DNA from: a bacterium
GTDB lineage: Bacteria > B130-G9
Reading direction: 5' to 3'
Assembly: GCA_035527515.1 (NCBI GenBank)
Contig: DATLAJ010000069.1
Coordinates: 1 to 18,201 of the forward strand
DNA: 18,201 nucleotides
The number at the start of each line of letters is the position of its first letter. The stretch's first letter is position 1. The position numbers were made by a program, and so were the translations under genes. Below, piece by piece: positions 5,253 to 14,395 of this stretch. The notes under the pieces were generated by a model. The model had not been told where the DNA came from and made no database searches. It was given only the letters and a program-made list of their open reading frames with translations.

Positions 5253-7532
5253 TTACTGCGTCTTGATCGTCACGAAATGCGACAGGGCCCGGACCGCGCG
5301 GTCGATCTTGCGGAAGCAGGGCAGGCCCGCCCTCTCCATCATCGCCACAAACGGGTCGTAGAGCGAACCAGAATCGACCGCAAACACGACCGGCTTGTCT
5401 GTGTCCCGGAAGACGCGGACCATCCGGTTAGGGAGGCTCGTCGCGCGGGATATATCCTCTTTGTGCGCATCGCTCTTCTCGAGGTTCTCCAGAAACGGCG
5501 TGGGACATACGATCGAGATCACGGCGCATTGGACGTTCTCGTCGTCGATGAGCGCCCGAGAGATGTGCTCAAACGCCTCCGTATTAGCGATTGGCGTCGT
5601 GTCTATTGGGTTTTTTGCGACGACAATGCCGGGCGGCAGGAGCCCTTTCAAATCTGCTATCGTTCGAGGCGCGAGCTTGGCAAGCGTCAGGTCTGTGAGG
5701 TTGTCGGCCGCCGCAGTCGCCTCGAACCCGGCATTTGAGATTATGCCAACGCCCGGGCCCTGCACTTTCTTGTCCGCAAGCAGCGTGAAGACCTTGAAGT
5801 AGTCGAAGAAATCATCGAGCGTCTCGACCACGATGGCGCCAGCCTGGCGCAAGACGTCGCTGTTGAGGGCATAATCGCCCACCATCGCGGCCGTGTGCGA
5901 GGCGGCGGCCATTGCTCCCTCCGCCCTCCTGCCAGCCTTATAGACCAGAACCTCCCGCCCGCTTTTCTTGATGTCCTGACACGCCTCGAAGAAGCCGATG
6001 CCATCCAGCGGCTTGAAGCCCTCCAGATAGACCGAATAGAGGCTGATCTTCTCGTCCTGCATCAGGTACTCGAGGTAATCGCCTGCTGTCAGGTCAATCT
6101 GGTTGCCAAACGAGATCGAATACATCGGATTTATTATGCCATCAAGATTGCTCGCCTGTGTCACGAGATAGGCGCCGCTCTGACTGATTGAGGCGGTGTT
6201 CTGGGCGCCCGCAGGCGTAAAGGGCAGCTTATACTTGGGCAGAAAGAAGGTGTTATACTTGCCCGGCAGGGACACGATGCCCAGGCAGTTGCCTCCGTTG
6301 ACGATGGCGCCTCCGTCCTCATGTTCGTGTCCCTTCTGGACGGCCTCAACCAGCCTCGCCTCAAGCCCCTTGCCCTCGTTGGTCTCCGCGAAGCCGCTGG
6401 AGATAAGCGTGATCGAGTGCGTTTTTTCTCGCTCTATCAGTTCGATCATCATGTTCACGCAAGTATCGCCCGCCGGAATCGTCATGACGGTCATGTCGAT
6501 CTGCTCGGGGAGCTCAGCGATATTCGGGAAGCACTTGCAGCCGTCAATCTCGCTCTCTCTCGGATGGACGATGTATATCTTGTCCTTGGGGACGCCGCCT
6601 CCCTCGATAAGGTTTCGCAGTATTATCCGCCCAACGTTCATCGAGCTTGCCGACACGCCTATCACCAGAGCGCTTTTCGGCTCCAGAATCTTCTTGATCT
6701 TGTGGACCGGGCGTCGTGTCCTCTTGACCTTCCTGGTGCTGAACCTCAGAAGCGCGTCAACGGCCACGAGCTCGTCCTTACCTGCAACGATGACGGGGTT
6801 GAGCTCGCACTCCTCGATCGTGAAGCGATGCTCATCTGAAAGCGCCGAGTACTCGCACGCCAGCTCAGAGAGCGACCTTATCGCAGATGTCAGCCTGTCT
6901 TTTGACAGCAGCGGCTCCGTCATGCCCCTGCCACGCTTGAGGAGCTTCTCGCCGGCCACAGTCCCCTCGACCATCCGCACGGTCTCGTCCGGGTCGAGAA
7001 ACAAGGCTGCGCGGCTGGTGACGCTCCTGCCAGTCTGCATCCATTTCGCGAAGTGCTCGGTGTCGATGCCGCCCAGGCCGAACGAGACGACAGGGCCAAA
7101 GGCGTCGTCCTGCCTGAAGCTGAGGATGAGTTCGCGGCCGAGCTGTTGGGGATAGTCGATCAGCTCGGTTATCATCACACCCTTGATATTCGCGGATGGC
7201 ATCGCCTCCCTGACGTTCTGCACGATCCTCTGAACTGCTGCCCTCAACTTGTCTGCATCGTTGGTGACAAATGCCAGGCCGCCCACATCGGTCTTGTGCA
7301 GGACGTCCGGGGACATGACCTTCGCGACGATTGTCTTCGTTTCGAGCCGGGAGACGTCCAGACCGAGCGCGCCCGTCTTGACCCTGTCAATCGGGACAAA
7401 AATGGATTGTGGCCGGGCAAAACCAATAGCATCAAGAAGCTCGTAAACCTCATATTCAGTAAGCGTATCCCTGCCATCCGCGTGGACCGCACCCAAAACC
7501 TCGTCGATCTTCGTAAAGTCATAATCAGCCAT
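5253..7532 (-). CDS. Fused NDP-forming acyl-CoA synthetase (acetate-CoA ligase type), beta-alpha order
   Basis: The protein has 759 residues. The family converts acyl-CoA + ADP + Pi to free acid + ATP + CoA (reversible). Residues about 15-265 are the ATP-grasp (beta) part, with SPDVLHKTDVGG (74-85; His79 fits the conserved beta-subunit histidine) and ECELNPVIV (241-249). Residues about 283-410 are the CoA-binding Rossmann domain (SALVIGVSASSMNVGR). Residues about 445-755 are the succinyl-CoA-ligase-like domains, with AASHTAAMVGDYAL carrying His546, the expected phosphorylated histidine. All expected catalytic histidines are thus present. The order beta-alpha is opposite to the alpha-beta order of PatZ-type proteins. 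The ATG at 7532 has CGGAG nine nt upstream. It is the last gene of the minus-strand array, 134 nt after hyuA. Given thiolase, hbd and acyl-CoA dehydrogenase in the same array, it could supply ATP by releasing acetate or another short acid (inference). The acyl specificity is not readable from sequence. Confidence 0.9.
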   Translation of the reverse strand: MADYDFTKIDEVLGAVHADGRDTLTEYEVYELLDAIGFARPQSIFVPIDRVKTGALGLDVSRLETKTIVAKVMSPDVLHKTDVGGLAFVTNDADKLRAAVQRIVQNVREAMPSANIKGVMITELIDYPQQLGRELILSFRQDDAFGPVVSFGLGGIDTEHFAKWMQTGRSVTSRAALFLDPDETVRMVEGTVAGEKLLKRGRGMTEPLLSKDRLTSAIRSLSELACEYSALSDEHRFTIEECELNPVIVAGKDELVAVDALLRFSTRKVKRTRRPVHKIKKILEPKSALVIGVSASSMNVGRIILRNLIEGGGVPKDKIYIVHPRESEIDGCKCFPNIAELPEQIDMTVMTIPAGDTCVNMMIELIEREKTHSITLISSGFAETNEGKGLEARLVEAVQKGHEHEDGGAIVNGGNCLGIVSLPGKYNTFFLPKYKLPFTPAGAQNTASISQSGAYLVTQASNLDGIINPMYSISFGNQIDLTAGDYLEYLMQDEKISLYSVYLEGFKPLDGIGFFEACQDIKKSGREVLVYKAGRRAEGAMAAASHTAAMVGDYALNSDVLRQAGAIVVETLDDFFDYFKVFTLLADKKVQGPGVGIISNAGFEATAAADNLTDLTLAKLAPRTIADLKGLLPPGIVVAKNPIDTTPIANTEAFEHISRALIDDENVQCAVISIVCPTPFLENLEKSDAHKEDISRATSLPNRMVRVFRDTDKPVVFAVDSGSLYDPFVAMMERAGLPCFRKIDRAVRALSHFVTIKTQ

Positions 7533-7666
7533 GAATCTGTGCTCCGTGCTGTTCTGGAAAGCCCTCAGTAATCGATTAAGAGCGGAAAGCCCAATGCTGA
7601 TCGTAGGTTACTGGGCTCGCCAAGTCAATCGGAGGTCGGTGGTTGGCAATCGCAAGACCGGTAGGC

Positions 7667-9649
7667 TCAGCGCGGGCTGTTTGTCAGAATGAGGTTGCCG
7701 AGGCGATCGACCTTGCAGGAGAAGTCGGAAGGCAGGTAGGTCGTCGCCGAATACTCGACTATCACGGCCGGGCCCGGGAGCACGGCGCCCACTTCGAGGC
7801 GGTCGCGCTGGTAGAGCGTAGCGTCCATACGCTCGCCGCCCTCGATGATGCGCTGCGTTCCCAGGACGGCATTCCCGCTTGCTCTGGTTTCGTTGTGGAT
7901 GGGCGTGACGTCGGTCTTGGTGGGCACGACCGCAATGACACGGATGTTGACGGTCTCCCTGGCGTTTTGCTTCTGCACATAGCCATATTCCTGCATGTAG
8001 GCCTTGTCGAAAGCCTCCAGATAGCTTGCAGAGAACGGGATGTCGATCTCGTAAGACTGGCCGACATAGCGCATCTCTACACGGCGCTGGATGCGAATGA
8101 GTTTCGGGTCAATTCCGTCGGCCGCGAGGTCCTCCTGGGCCTTTAGTTCAAGCTCATGCAGCTCGCGCCTGAGTATCGGGAGATTCTCGTCAGTGGCGGG
8201 CATTAGGACAGTTTTCTTGTAGTCGCGAACCACGTCCGCCTCGAGCATCCCCACGGCAGAGAGGATGCCGGGGTCTCGAGGCACGATGACGCACTTTGCC
8301 GAGACTGCCCGGCAGAGGTCGCACGCGTGAGCTGGCCCTGCGCCCCCGAAGGCGACGACTGCAAACTCGCGCGGGTCGAAGCCACGTTGGACCGAGACGA
8401 CCGAGAGCGCTCTCTGCATTGTGGCGTTTGCGACGCGGACGATGCCTTCGGCGGCGGCCTCGACCGAGATGTTCATCCTCTCGGCAAGTTCAGCTATCGC
8501 CCTGCGTGCCCGGGCGGGCTGTATCTCAAACTCTCCGCCCAAGAACCAGTGGGGAGAGAGCCGCCCAAGCACGATATTGGCATCTGTTACGGTGGGCAGA
8601 ACGCCCTTCCCGTAACATGCGGGCCCCGGGTCTGCGCCAGCGCTCTTTGGGCCGACTCTGAGCGCGCCTCCCAGGTCGAGATATGCGATAGAGCCGCCGC
8701 CCGCACCTACGGTATGGATGTCTATGACGGGAATAGCTATTGGGCAGCCGGAGACGCTGGTCTTGGTGCTCCAGGTAAGGCCGCCAGCGGCGAGCGAGAC
8801 GTCGGTTGATGTCCCACCCATGTCCAGCGAGATGATGTTGGGTTCCCCGATCCTCGAGGCGGTCTTCTGGGCCGCGATCGCGCCCCCGGCAGGGCCTGAG
8901 AGTATCGTGGCAACAGGCCGCTTGCACGCCGCCGAGAGCGAGATGGACCCACCGTTGGACTGCATCATCTTTATGTGCCAGCCAGGAAGTGCGCAGCTGA
9001 GGCGCTCGAGGTACTCGGTTATGGCGGGCGCGACATAGGCATTGACAGCGGTCGTGCTGAAGCGCTCGTATTCGCGGTAGGCAGGCAGCACGTCCGAGGA
9101 GGTCGAGACGTGCAGGCCAAGCTGGGCAAGCGCCTGCCGGACACTCCGCTCGTGGTTCGGATTGACATAGGAGAATAGGAGGCACACTGCGACCGACTCT
9201 ACGGCTGCGCTACGCAGCTTCTCAACGAGCTGCGCAAGAGCGGTATCGGCCAGGGGTTTCAGAACCTCCCCCGTGTAGAGGACTCGTTCGTCGAGCCCGA
9301 ATATAAGCTCCCTGGGGACAAGAGGAGGGGGTTTCTTGACCGCGAGATCGTATAGAACGGGCCTGGTCTGACGGCCTATCTCGAGGACGTCCTCGAAGCC
9401 CGACGTCGTCACCAGAGCAGTCCTCGGGCCCGTCCTTGAAAGTAGGGCGTTGGTCGCAATGGTCGTTCCGTGCACGATGTCGCCACGTTCGCCACGGAGG
9501 GCGATGCTCCTCAGACCTTCAACGCTGGCAAGCTCCGGCGACTTTGGCTGCGAGGGGACTTTTTTGATCGAGACCTCTCCTTGCCGGCAGATGATGATGT
9601 CCGTGAACGTCCCGCCGGTATCGACGCCTACCCTTACTGTCTCGGCCAT
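7667..9649 (-). CDS. hyuA: Hydantoinase/oxoprolinase subunit A (HyuA-like), without HyuB
   Basis: The protein has 660 residues. The N-terminus VGVDTGGTFTDII (7-19) is the ASKHA phosphate-binding loop of the hydantoinase/5-oxoprolinase A family, followed by HGTTIATNALL (60-70). The central domain has SNGGS (231-235), SGPAGG (251-256) and DMGGTSTDVS (276-285), the second phosphate motif, then AGADPGPACYGKG (337-349) and FGGAGPAHA (434-442). Residues about 485-650 are the C-terminal HyuA domain. Family members are ATP-dependent cyclic amidases (N-methylhydantoinase A, 5-oxoprolinase) or the ATP-using subunits of acetone/acetophenone carboxylases. These normally work with a HyuB-type partner, which is not adjacent: the neighbours are an FtsX-type permease 44 nt upstream and the acyl-CoA synthetase 134 nt downstream. 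The ATG at 9649 has GGAG 11 nt upstream. The family call is secure; the substrate is unknown. Confidence 0.9.
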   Translation of the reverse strand: MAETVRVGVDTGGTFTDIIICRQGEVSIKKVPSQPKSPELASVEGLRSIALRGERGDIVHGTTIATNALLSRTGPRTALVTTSGFEDVLEIGRQTRPVLYDLAVKKPPPLVPRELIFGLDERVLYTGEVLKPLADTALAQLVEKLRSAAVESVAVCLLFSYVNPNHERSVRQALAQLGLHVSTSSDVLPAYREYERFSTTAVNAYVAPAITEYLERLSCALPGWHIKMMQSNGGSISLSAACKRPVATILSGPAGGAIAAQKTASRIGEPNIISLDMGGTSTDVSLAAGGLTWSTKTSVSGCPIAIPVIDIHTVGAGGGSIAYLDLGGALRVGPKSAGADPGPACYGKGVLPTVTDANIVLGRLSPHWFLGGEFEIQPARARRAIAELAERMNISVEAAAEGIVRVANATMQRALSVVSVQRGFDPREFAVVAFGGAGPAHACDLCRAVSAKCVIVPRDPGILSAVGMLEADVVRDYKKTVLMPATDENLPILRRELHELELKAQEDLAADGIDPKLIRIQRRVEMRYVGQSYEIDIPFSASYLEAFDKAYMQEYGYVQKQNARETVNIRVIAVVPTKTDVTPIHNETRASGNAVLGTQRIIEGGERMDATLYQRDRLEVGAVLPGPAVIVEYSATTYLPSDFSCKVDRLGNLILTNSPR

Positions 9650-9693
9650 TTTACCGTCAACTCCGCCTGCTCAATGGCGCCCTCTCCTCCCAG

Positions 9694-10959
9694 CTACTCG
9701 TAGCGGAGCGCTTCGACCGGATTCAGCCTCGCAGCGCGTATGGCAGGGATGACGCCAGCCGCCAGGCCGATGCCGACCGAGTAGGCAACAGCCATCACAA
9801 TCGCTTTCATCGACACGACGCTTATGAACTGCATGTCGGCCGTTTTGGAGATGATAGCCGCGATTCCGTGTCCAAGCGCAAAGCCCAGCCCGATGCCGAC
9901 GGCGCATCCGATAATGCAGAGGATTATCGCCTCAATAAGGAATTGCGAGAATATGAGGAGATTCCGGGCGCCGACCGCCTTTCGGAGGCCGATCTCGCGG
10001 GTGCGCTCTGCGACCGAGACGAGCATGATGTTCATGATCCCAACGCCGCCAACGATGAGCGATATGGCGGCTATCCCACCTGTTACGAGCTTGGCTATGA
10101 ACAGCGCCTCCTCTGCCTTCTGGATCTCCGACTGCGCGGTCCTGACGCGGTATTCGTCTCCGTGGGCCTTGGTGCGCTTAAGAATTGATTTGATGCTGCG
10201 CTCTGCCTTTGAGACGTTCAGGCTGTTGTCAACGTTTACGAGCATGTAGTCGATTCTCTCGGAGCCTTTCATTCTATGCTGCGCGGTTGCCGAGGGGATA
10301 AGCACGTTGTAGCCCCAGTCGTTGCCGAACACGCTCTTGGTCTTCATTACACCGATGACGACACAGCGAACGTCCGCGACCTTTATGTCCTTGCCGATCG
10401 GGTCTGTTCCACTGGGGAACAGGTCATCATAAACCTTGTCGCCGATCACGCAGACCTTTCGCCAAGCTGCCTCGTCCCTCCAGGAGAAGAACCGACCTCG
10501 CTCGGTCTCCCAGTCCATCGCCTCGGCATAGGCCGGCAGCGTCCCAAGTATCGAGCAACTGGAGGTGTTCATCTCCCGTGTCGCGTTGCCGCTGACGCCA
10601 ACGATCGGCAGAACGCTCACAATATGCTCGCTGCAATTCGAGATTCTCTTGACGTCGTTGTTTTCCAGGTAGGCGTCATAAGCTCGCCGCTGCCATTTGC
10701 CGTCTCGCCTGACCCAGTGGTGGGGCGGTGAGACCCATATCAGGTTGCTGCCGCCCAGCTTGTCCATCTCGCTGAGGAGCATCTTCCTCGCACCGTCCGA
10801 GATCGAGACGATGCCGACAACAGAGCCCACGCCAATTAGTATCCCCAGCATCGTCAGGAACGATCGCAGCTTGTTGGCCGAAAGCTGCGTAAGCCCGACC
10901 AATATCGGTTCCGTGAGTATCAATTGTGCCCCCGCCAAGAGCGCCGTACCCGTTGCCAC
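9694..10959 (-). CDS. ABC transporter permease, MacB/FtsX type
   Basis: The protein has 421 residues. One N-terminal membrane segment (about 34-56) follows ANKLRSFLTMLG, the usual MacB-like start. A large extracytoplasmic MacB_PCD domain (about 57-285) comes next, then three C-terminal membrane segments (about 288-316, 335-365, 383-405). The motif RTREIGLRKAVGA (319-331) and the terminus AIRAARLNPVEALRYE are diagnostic. Such permeases form mechanotransmission complexes with a LolD/MacB-like ATPase and often a MacA-type adaptor. Neither is encoded next to it here, so its ATPase must lie elsewhere. The GTG at 10959 lacks a clear ribosome binding site. An in-frame TTG at 10923 has a G-run five nt upstream and would shorten the protein by 12 residues, closer to typical N-termini. 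It lies 80 nt after the acyl-CoA dehydrogenase gene and 44 nt before hyuA. Confidence 0.9.
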   Translation of the reverse strand: MATGTALLAGAQLILTEPILVGLTQLSANKLRSFLTMLGILIGVGSVVGIVSISDGARKMLLSEMDKLGGSNLIWVSPPHHWVRRDGKWQRRAYDAYLENNDVKRISNCSEHIVSVLPIVGVSGNATREMNTSSCSILGTLPAYAEAMDWETERGRFFSWRDEAAWRKVCVIGDKVYDDLFPSGTDPIGKDIKVADVRCVVIGVMKTKSVFGNDWGYNVLIPSATAQHRMKGSERIDYMLVNVDNSLNVSKAERSIKSILKRTKAHGDEYRVRTAQSEIQKAEEALFIAKLVTGGIAAISLIVGGVGIMNIMLVSVAERTREIGLRKAVGARNLLIFSQFLIEAIILCIIGCAVGIGLGFALGHGIAAIISKTADMQFISVVSMKAIVMAVAYSVGIGLAAGVIPAIRAARLNPVEALRYE

Positions 10960-11039
10960 CTAACAAGCCAGGCCCGCATCGGAAGGCTACTCAATCCTCG
11001 TATGAACTATCGATTCTCCATCGCTGTGCTGCCGATACC

Positions 11040-12182
11040 TTACTTCAAAAGCGACCGAGCGATGATCGTGCGCATGATCTCCGAAGTCCCCTCGTAGATC
11101 TCGGTGATCTTAGCCTCACGGTAGTACCTTTCGACCGCGTATTCCTTCATGTAGCCGTAGCCGCCATGAACCTGAACCGCGAGGCGCGTGGCGTTGACGC
11201 ACGTTTCCGACGCGAAGAGTTTTGCCATCGCCGCCTCCTTGCTGAAGCGTTTGCCCTGTCCTTTGACATGGGCGGCGCGGAGTGTAAGAAGCCTCGCCGC
11301 GTCTGTCTGAGTCGCCATATCCGCGATCATGCACTGGACGGCCTGGAAGCTCGAGATCGGCCTGCCGAACTGCTCTCTGACCTTGGCGTATTCGATGCTC
11401 TCTTCAAGGGCAGCCCTTGCTATCCCGACCGACTGAGCCGCGATCCCGATTCTGCCGCCGTCGAAGCCGATAAGGCCGATCTTGAAGCCCTGGCCCTCTT
11501 GGCCGAGCAGGAGGTCCTTGCTCACTCGACAATCTGTAAGCACTAGCTCGGATGTGCAAGATGCATTCAATCCCATCTTGCGCTCGATGGTGCCCACCTC
11601 AAGCCCAGGCGTGCCCCTGGGAATGATAAAAACCGACATCCCCTTGTGGCCCTTAGCGCGGTCTGTCGAGGCAAACAGGATAATCAGGTCAGCGTAGGCG
11701 CCGCCCGTCGTGAATATCTTGTTCCCGTTCAGGACATACTCGTCCCCATCGCGCACGGCAGTGGTGCAAACAGCGCCAGCGTCCGAACCTGCCCCCGACT
11801 CTGTAAGTGAGAAACAGCCAATGGTCTCACCCCTTGCCAGCGACGGGAGAAAGCGACTCTTCTGCTCCTCGGTGCCGAACATCAAGATCAGCTCGCAGAC
11901 GAGCGAAACGTGGATCGACATGATCACCCCGCAGGACGCATCGCCGCGCGATATCTCCTCAACGGCGAGAGCATAGCTGACGGGGTCCATCGCTGCGCCC
12001 TCGTACTCCTCCGGAAGCGTCATCCCCAAGAACCCGAGCTCACCCATCTTCTTGAGAATGTCCGCCGGCCAGAGCGACTCCTCGTCGAGCTTCTGCGCAA
12101 CAGGTTTAAGCTCCTTCTCCGCAAAATCGCGCGCCATGTCCCGCATCATCTGCTGGTCTTCCGAGAGCTCAAAATCAATCAC
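11040..12182 (-). CDS. Acyl-CoA dehydrogenase, short-chain (butyryl-CoA) type
   Basis: The protein has 380 residues, normal for the family. It catalyses FAD-dependent conversion of acyl-CoA to trans-2-enoyl-CoA, passing electrons to ETF. The FAD/substrate signature CFSLTESGAGSDAG is at 123-136. The second signature near the C-terminus includes VHGGYGYMKEYAVERYYREA and EIYEGTSEIMR. Glu364 in YEGTSE is at the position of the catalytic base of short-chain/butyryl-CoA dehydrogenases. The start is GTG at 12182, with AAGGAG nine nt upstream; a nearby ATG is out of frame. It lies 42 nt after hbd, so the two are likely co-transcribed. It could act in butyrate formation (reductive direction, if coupled to EtfAB) or in beta-oxidation; no etf genes are in the window. 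The chain-length assignment is by overall similarity. Confidence 0.92.
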   Translation of the reverse strand: MIDFELSEDQQMMRDMARDFAEKELKPVAQKLDEESLWPADILKKMGELGFLGMTLPEEYEGAAMDPVSYALAVEEISRGDASCGVIMSIHVSLVCELILMFGTEEQKSRFLPSLARGETIGCFSLTESGAGSDAGAVCTTAVRDGDEYVLNGNKIFTTGGAYADLIILFASTDRAKGHKGMSVFIIPRGTPGLEVGTIERKMGLNASCTSELVLTDCRVSKDLLLGQEGQGFKIGLIGFDGGRIGIAAQSVGIARAALEESIEYAKVREQFGRPISSFQAVQCMIADMATQTDAARLLTLRAAHVKGQGKRFSKEAAMAKLFASETCVNATRLAVQVHGGYGYMKEYAVERYYREAKITEIYEGTSEIMRTIIARSLLK

Positions 12183-12224
12183 TGCTCATGTCTCCTTATC
12201 AACAAGTTTAGGATCTGCCTATTA

Positions 12225-13073
12225 TCAATAATCGTAGAAGCCCTTGCCGCTCTTGCGGCCCAAATAGCCCGCATCTACCATCTTCCTCAAAAGCGGACAT
12301 GGACGATACTTCGGGTCCCCGAACCCCTCGTAGAGCACGTTCAGTATCGAAAGGCAAATGTCCAGCCCGATCAGATCAGCAAGCGCAAGGGGTCCCATCG
12401 GGTGGTTCATCCCGAGCTTCATGACGGTGTCGATCGCATCCGCCGTGCCCACACCCTCATAAAGCGCAAAGACCGCCTCATTGATCATCGGCATCAGGAC
12501 GCGGTTCGAGACGAACCCAGGGGCATCGTTGACCTCAACCGGGGTCTTGCCGAGCTTCTCCGCGAGCTCCTTTGTTACGCGGAAAGTCTCGTCCGAGGTC
12601 GCAATGCCGCGGATTAGCTCAATCAGCTTCATCAGCGGCACAGGATTCATGAAGTGCATTCCGATGACCCTGTCCGGCCGATTGGTCTGCGCTCCAAGCT
12701 TCGTTATCGAGATCGACGATGTGTTTGACGCAAAGACCGTGCTTTGTGGGCACAGAGCGCCGAGCGTCTTGAATACCCCGATCTTGACGCCGAGGTCCTC
12801 GAAGACCGCCTCGATCACAAAATCAACGTCCCGAAGCGACTCGAGCTGCCCGGAAGGGCTGATGTTCGCCAACGCAGCGTCGTGCTGCTCCTTAGTGATC
12901 CTTTCCTTGGCCAGAAACTTGCCGAGGCTCTTTTCTATCGACTTGATGCCTCGGTCTATGAGCTCTTTCTTGGTGTCGTGTAGCAGGACCTTGTGTCCCG
13001 TAAATGCAAGCACCTGGGCAATGCCACTTCCCATTGTTCCTGCCCCGACAACACCTACCGTCCCTATATCCAT
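12225..13073 (-). CDS. hbd: 3-hydroxybutyryl-CoA dehydrogenase
   Basis: The protein has 282 residues, the usual length of clostridial-type Hbd. It catalyses NAD(P)-linked interconversion of acetoacetyl-CoA and 3-hydroxybutyryl-CoA. [15 protein letters not shown] at 6-20 is the Rossmann dinucleotide loop, and D33 at the end of the second strand suggests NAD preference. FVIEAVFED (85-93), SNTSSIS (116-122) and [10 protein letters not shown] (137-146; His140 catalytic) are the family motifs, and [12 protein letters not shown] leads into the C-terminal dimerisation domain. The ATG at 13073 has AAGGAG seven nt upstream. It lies between thiolase (113 nt upstream) and acyl-CoA dehydrogenase (42 nt downstream), consistent with a C4 CoA-ester pathway. 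Confidence 0.95.
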   Translation of the reverse strand: MDIGTVGVVGAGTMGSGIAQVLAFTGHKVLLHDTKKELIDRGIKSIEKSLGKFLAKERITKEQHDAALANISPSGQLESLRDVDFVIEAVFEDLGVKIGVFKTLGALCPQSTVFASNTSSISITKLGAQTNRPDRVIGMHFMNPVPLMKLIELIRGIATSDETFRVTKELAEKLGKTPVEVNDAPGFVSNRVLMPMINEAVFALYEGVGTADAIDTVMKLGMNHPMGPLALADLIGLDICLSILNVLYEGFGDPKYRPCPLLRKMVDAGYLGRKSGKGFYDY

Positions 13074-13186
13074 GAAGCTGCTCCTTTTACTTCAGTGAAG
13101 ATGTTTGCTGATGCGACGTTTTCTTCATCTCATAAGGCTATTAGCAGCCCACACGCTTAAACCAGCCAGATGACAGCCCAATGCTC

Positions 13187-14368
13187 TTACCTCTCAACCA
13201 CCATCGCGACTGCGTTGCCACCGCCGAGACAAAGCGCCGCCAAGCCTCGCTTCAGGTTGTCAGCCTCCATTTGGTAGAGCAATGTCGTCAGTATCCTCGC
13301 ACCACTCGCACCGATAGGGTGTCCGAGCGCAACCGCGCCGCCGTTGACGTTGACCTTGGCGTAGTCGAGCCCGAGCTCTTCGCAGCAGGCGATCGCCTGC
13401 ACGCTGAACGCCTCATTCAGCTCAACCAGGTCGATGTCATCAAGTTTGAGATTCGCCTTCTGAAGGGCCATCCGAACCGCCGGGACAGGTGCCATCAGGA
13501 CATCCTCGGGCGCCATGCCTGACGTGGCATAGCTCACGATCCTCGCCATCGGCGTCAGGCCTCGACTGGCGGCCTCATCGGCGCTCATCACGATCACTGC
13601 CGAGGCGCCGTCGTTGACGCTGGGGGCATTGCCAGCCGTTACCGTCCCGTCCTTCTTGAAGACTGGACGCAGCTTAGCAAGCTTCTCCAGCGAGGTGTCT
13701 GCCCGGGGCCCCTCGTCGGTGTCAACGACGATGGCTTCGCCCCTGCGCTGTGGGATTGTAACAGGGGCGATCTGGCTCTTGAACCTGCCGGCCTTGATCG
13801 CGGCGACCGCCTTTTGATGGCTCTTGACGGCGTATTGGTCCTGTCGCTCTCGCGATATGCCGTACTTCTCAGCGGTTATCTCGCCAACGTAGCCCATGTG
13901 ATAATCGTTGAAGGCGCACCACAGGCCGTCGTGAATCATCAGATCGACCAGCTTGCCGTTGCCGAGTCTGTAACCGAATCTGGCCTTGAAAAGAGCGTAA
14001 GGGGTGTTGCTCATCGACTCGAGCCCGCCAGCAATGACGACCCCAGAATCACCCAGCTTGACTGCCTGTGCGGCCAGCACGACCGCTTTAAGTCCACCGC
14101 CGCAGACCTTGTTGATCGTCAGCGCCGCGACCTCATTCTTCAGGCCGCCAAAAAGCGCCGCCTGACGCGCGGGCGCCTGTCCCAGGCCCGCGCTGACGAC
14201 GTTCGACATTATTATCTCGTCGAAATCCTCCGGAGGAATGCCCGAGCGTTTCAAGAGCGACTCGACAACGATCGCCCCGAGTTTAGGTGCAGTTACTTTA
14301 GTAAGTGTGCCACCAAGTGACCCGACCGGCGTTCGGACTGCGTGTGTGATTACAGCTTCTACGCTCAT
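13187..14368 (-). CDS. Acetyl-CoA C-acetyltransferase (thiolase, ThlA/AtoB type)
   Basis: The protein has 393 residues, typical for biosynthetic or acetoacetyl-CoA thiolase. It condenses two acetyl-CoA to acetoacetyl-CoA, or runs in reverse. Cys89 in [11 protein letters not shown] is the acyl-accepting nucleophile, NEAF is the conserved asparagine motif, His350 in [10 protein letters not shown] and Cys380 in [10 protein letters not shown] complete the active site. Two motif positions differ from the common forms: CGGG instead of CGSG, and GGGN instead of GGGQ. All catalytic residues remain, so activity is expected. The ATG at 14368 has a strong GAGGAGG five nt upstream. It starts 27 nt after ppiD, so it is probably read from the same transcript, and it precedes hbd and acyl-CoA dehydrogenase, forming a C4 CoA-ester gene set. 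Confidence 0.95.
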   Translation of the reverse strand: MSVEAVITHAVRTPVGSLGGTLTKVTAPKLGAIVVESLLKRSGIPPEDFDEIIMSNVVSAGLGQAPARQAALFGGLKNEVAALTINKVCGGGLKAVVLAAQAVKLGDSGVVIAGGLESMSNTPYALFKARFGYRLGNGKLVDLMIHDGLWCAFNDYHMGYVGEITAEKYGISRERQDQYAVKSHQKAVAAIKAGRFKSQIAPVTIPQRRGEAIVVDTDEGPRADTSLEKLAKLRPVFKKDGTVTAGNAPSVNDGASAVIVMSADEAASRGLTPMARIVSYATSGMAPEDVLMAPVPAVRMALQKANLKLDDIDLVELNEAFSVQAIACCEELGLDYAKVNVNGGAVALGHPIGASGARILTTLLYQMEADNLKRGLAALCLGGGNAVAMVVER

Positions 14369-14395
14369 CTTTGCCTCCTCTAGTGAAAACGTGAC

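Noticed and set aside
6196-7155. 319-codon open frame on the plus strand
   Set aside because: It is antisense to the acyl-CoA synthetase ATP-grasp and CoA-binding domains and is Ser/Pro-rich, as expected for a complement of a GC-rich gene.
7588-7617. AGCCCA/TGGGCT inverted repeat between hyuA and the acyl-CoA synthetase
   Set aside because: Six-bp stem with an 18-nt loop, no T-run; likely chance at this base composition.
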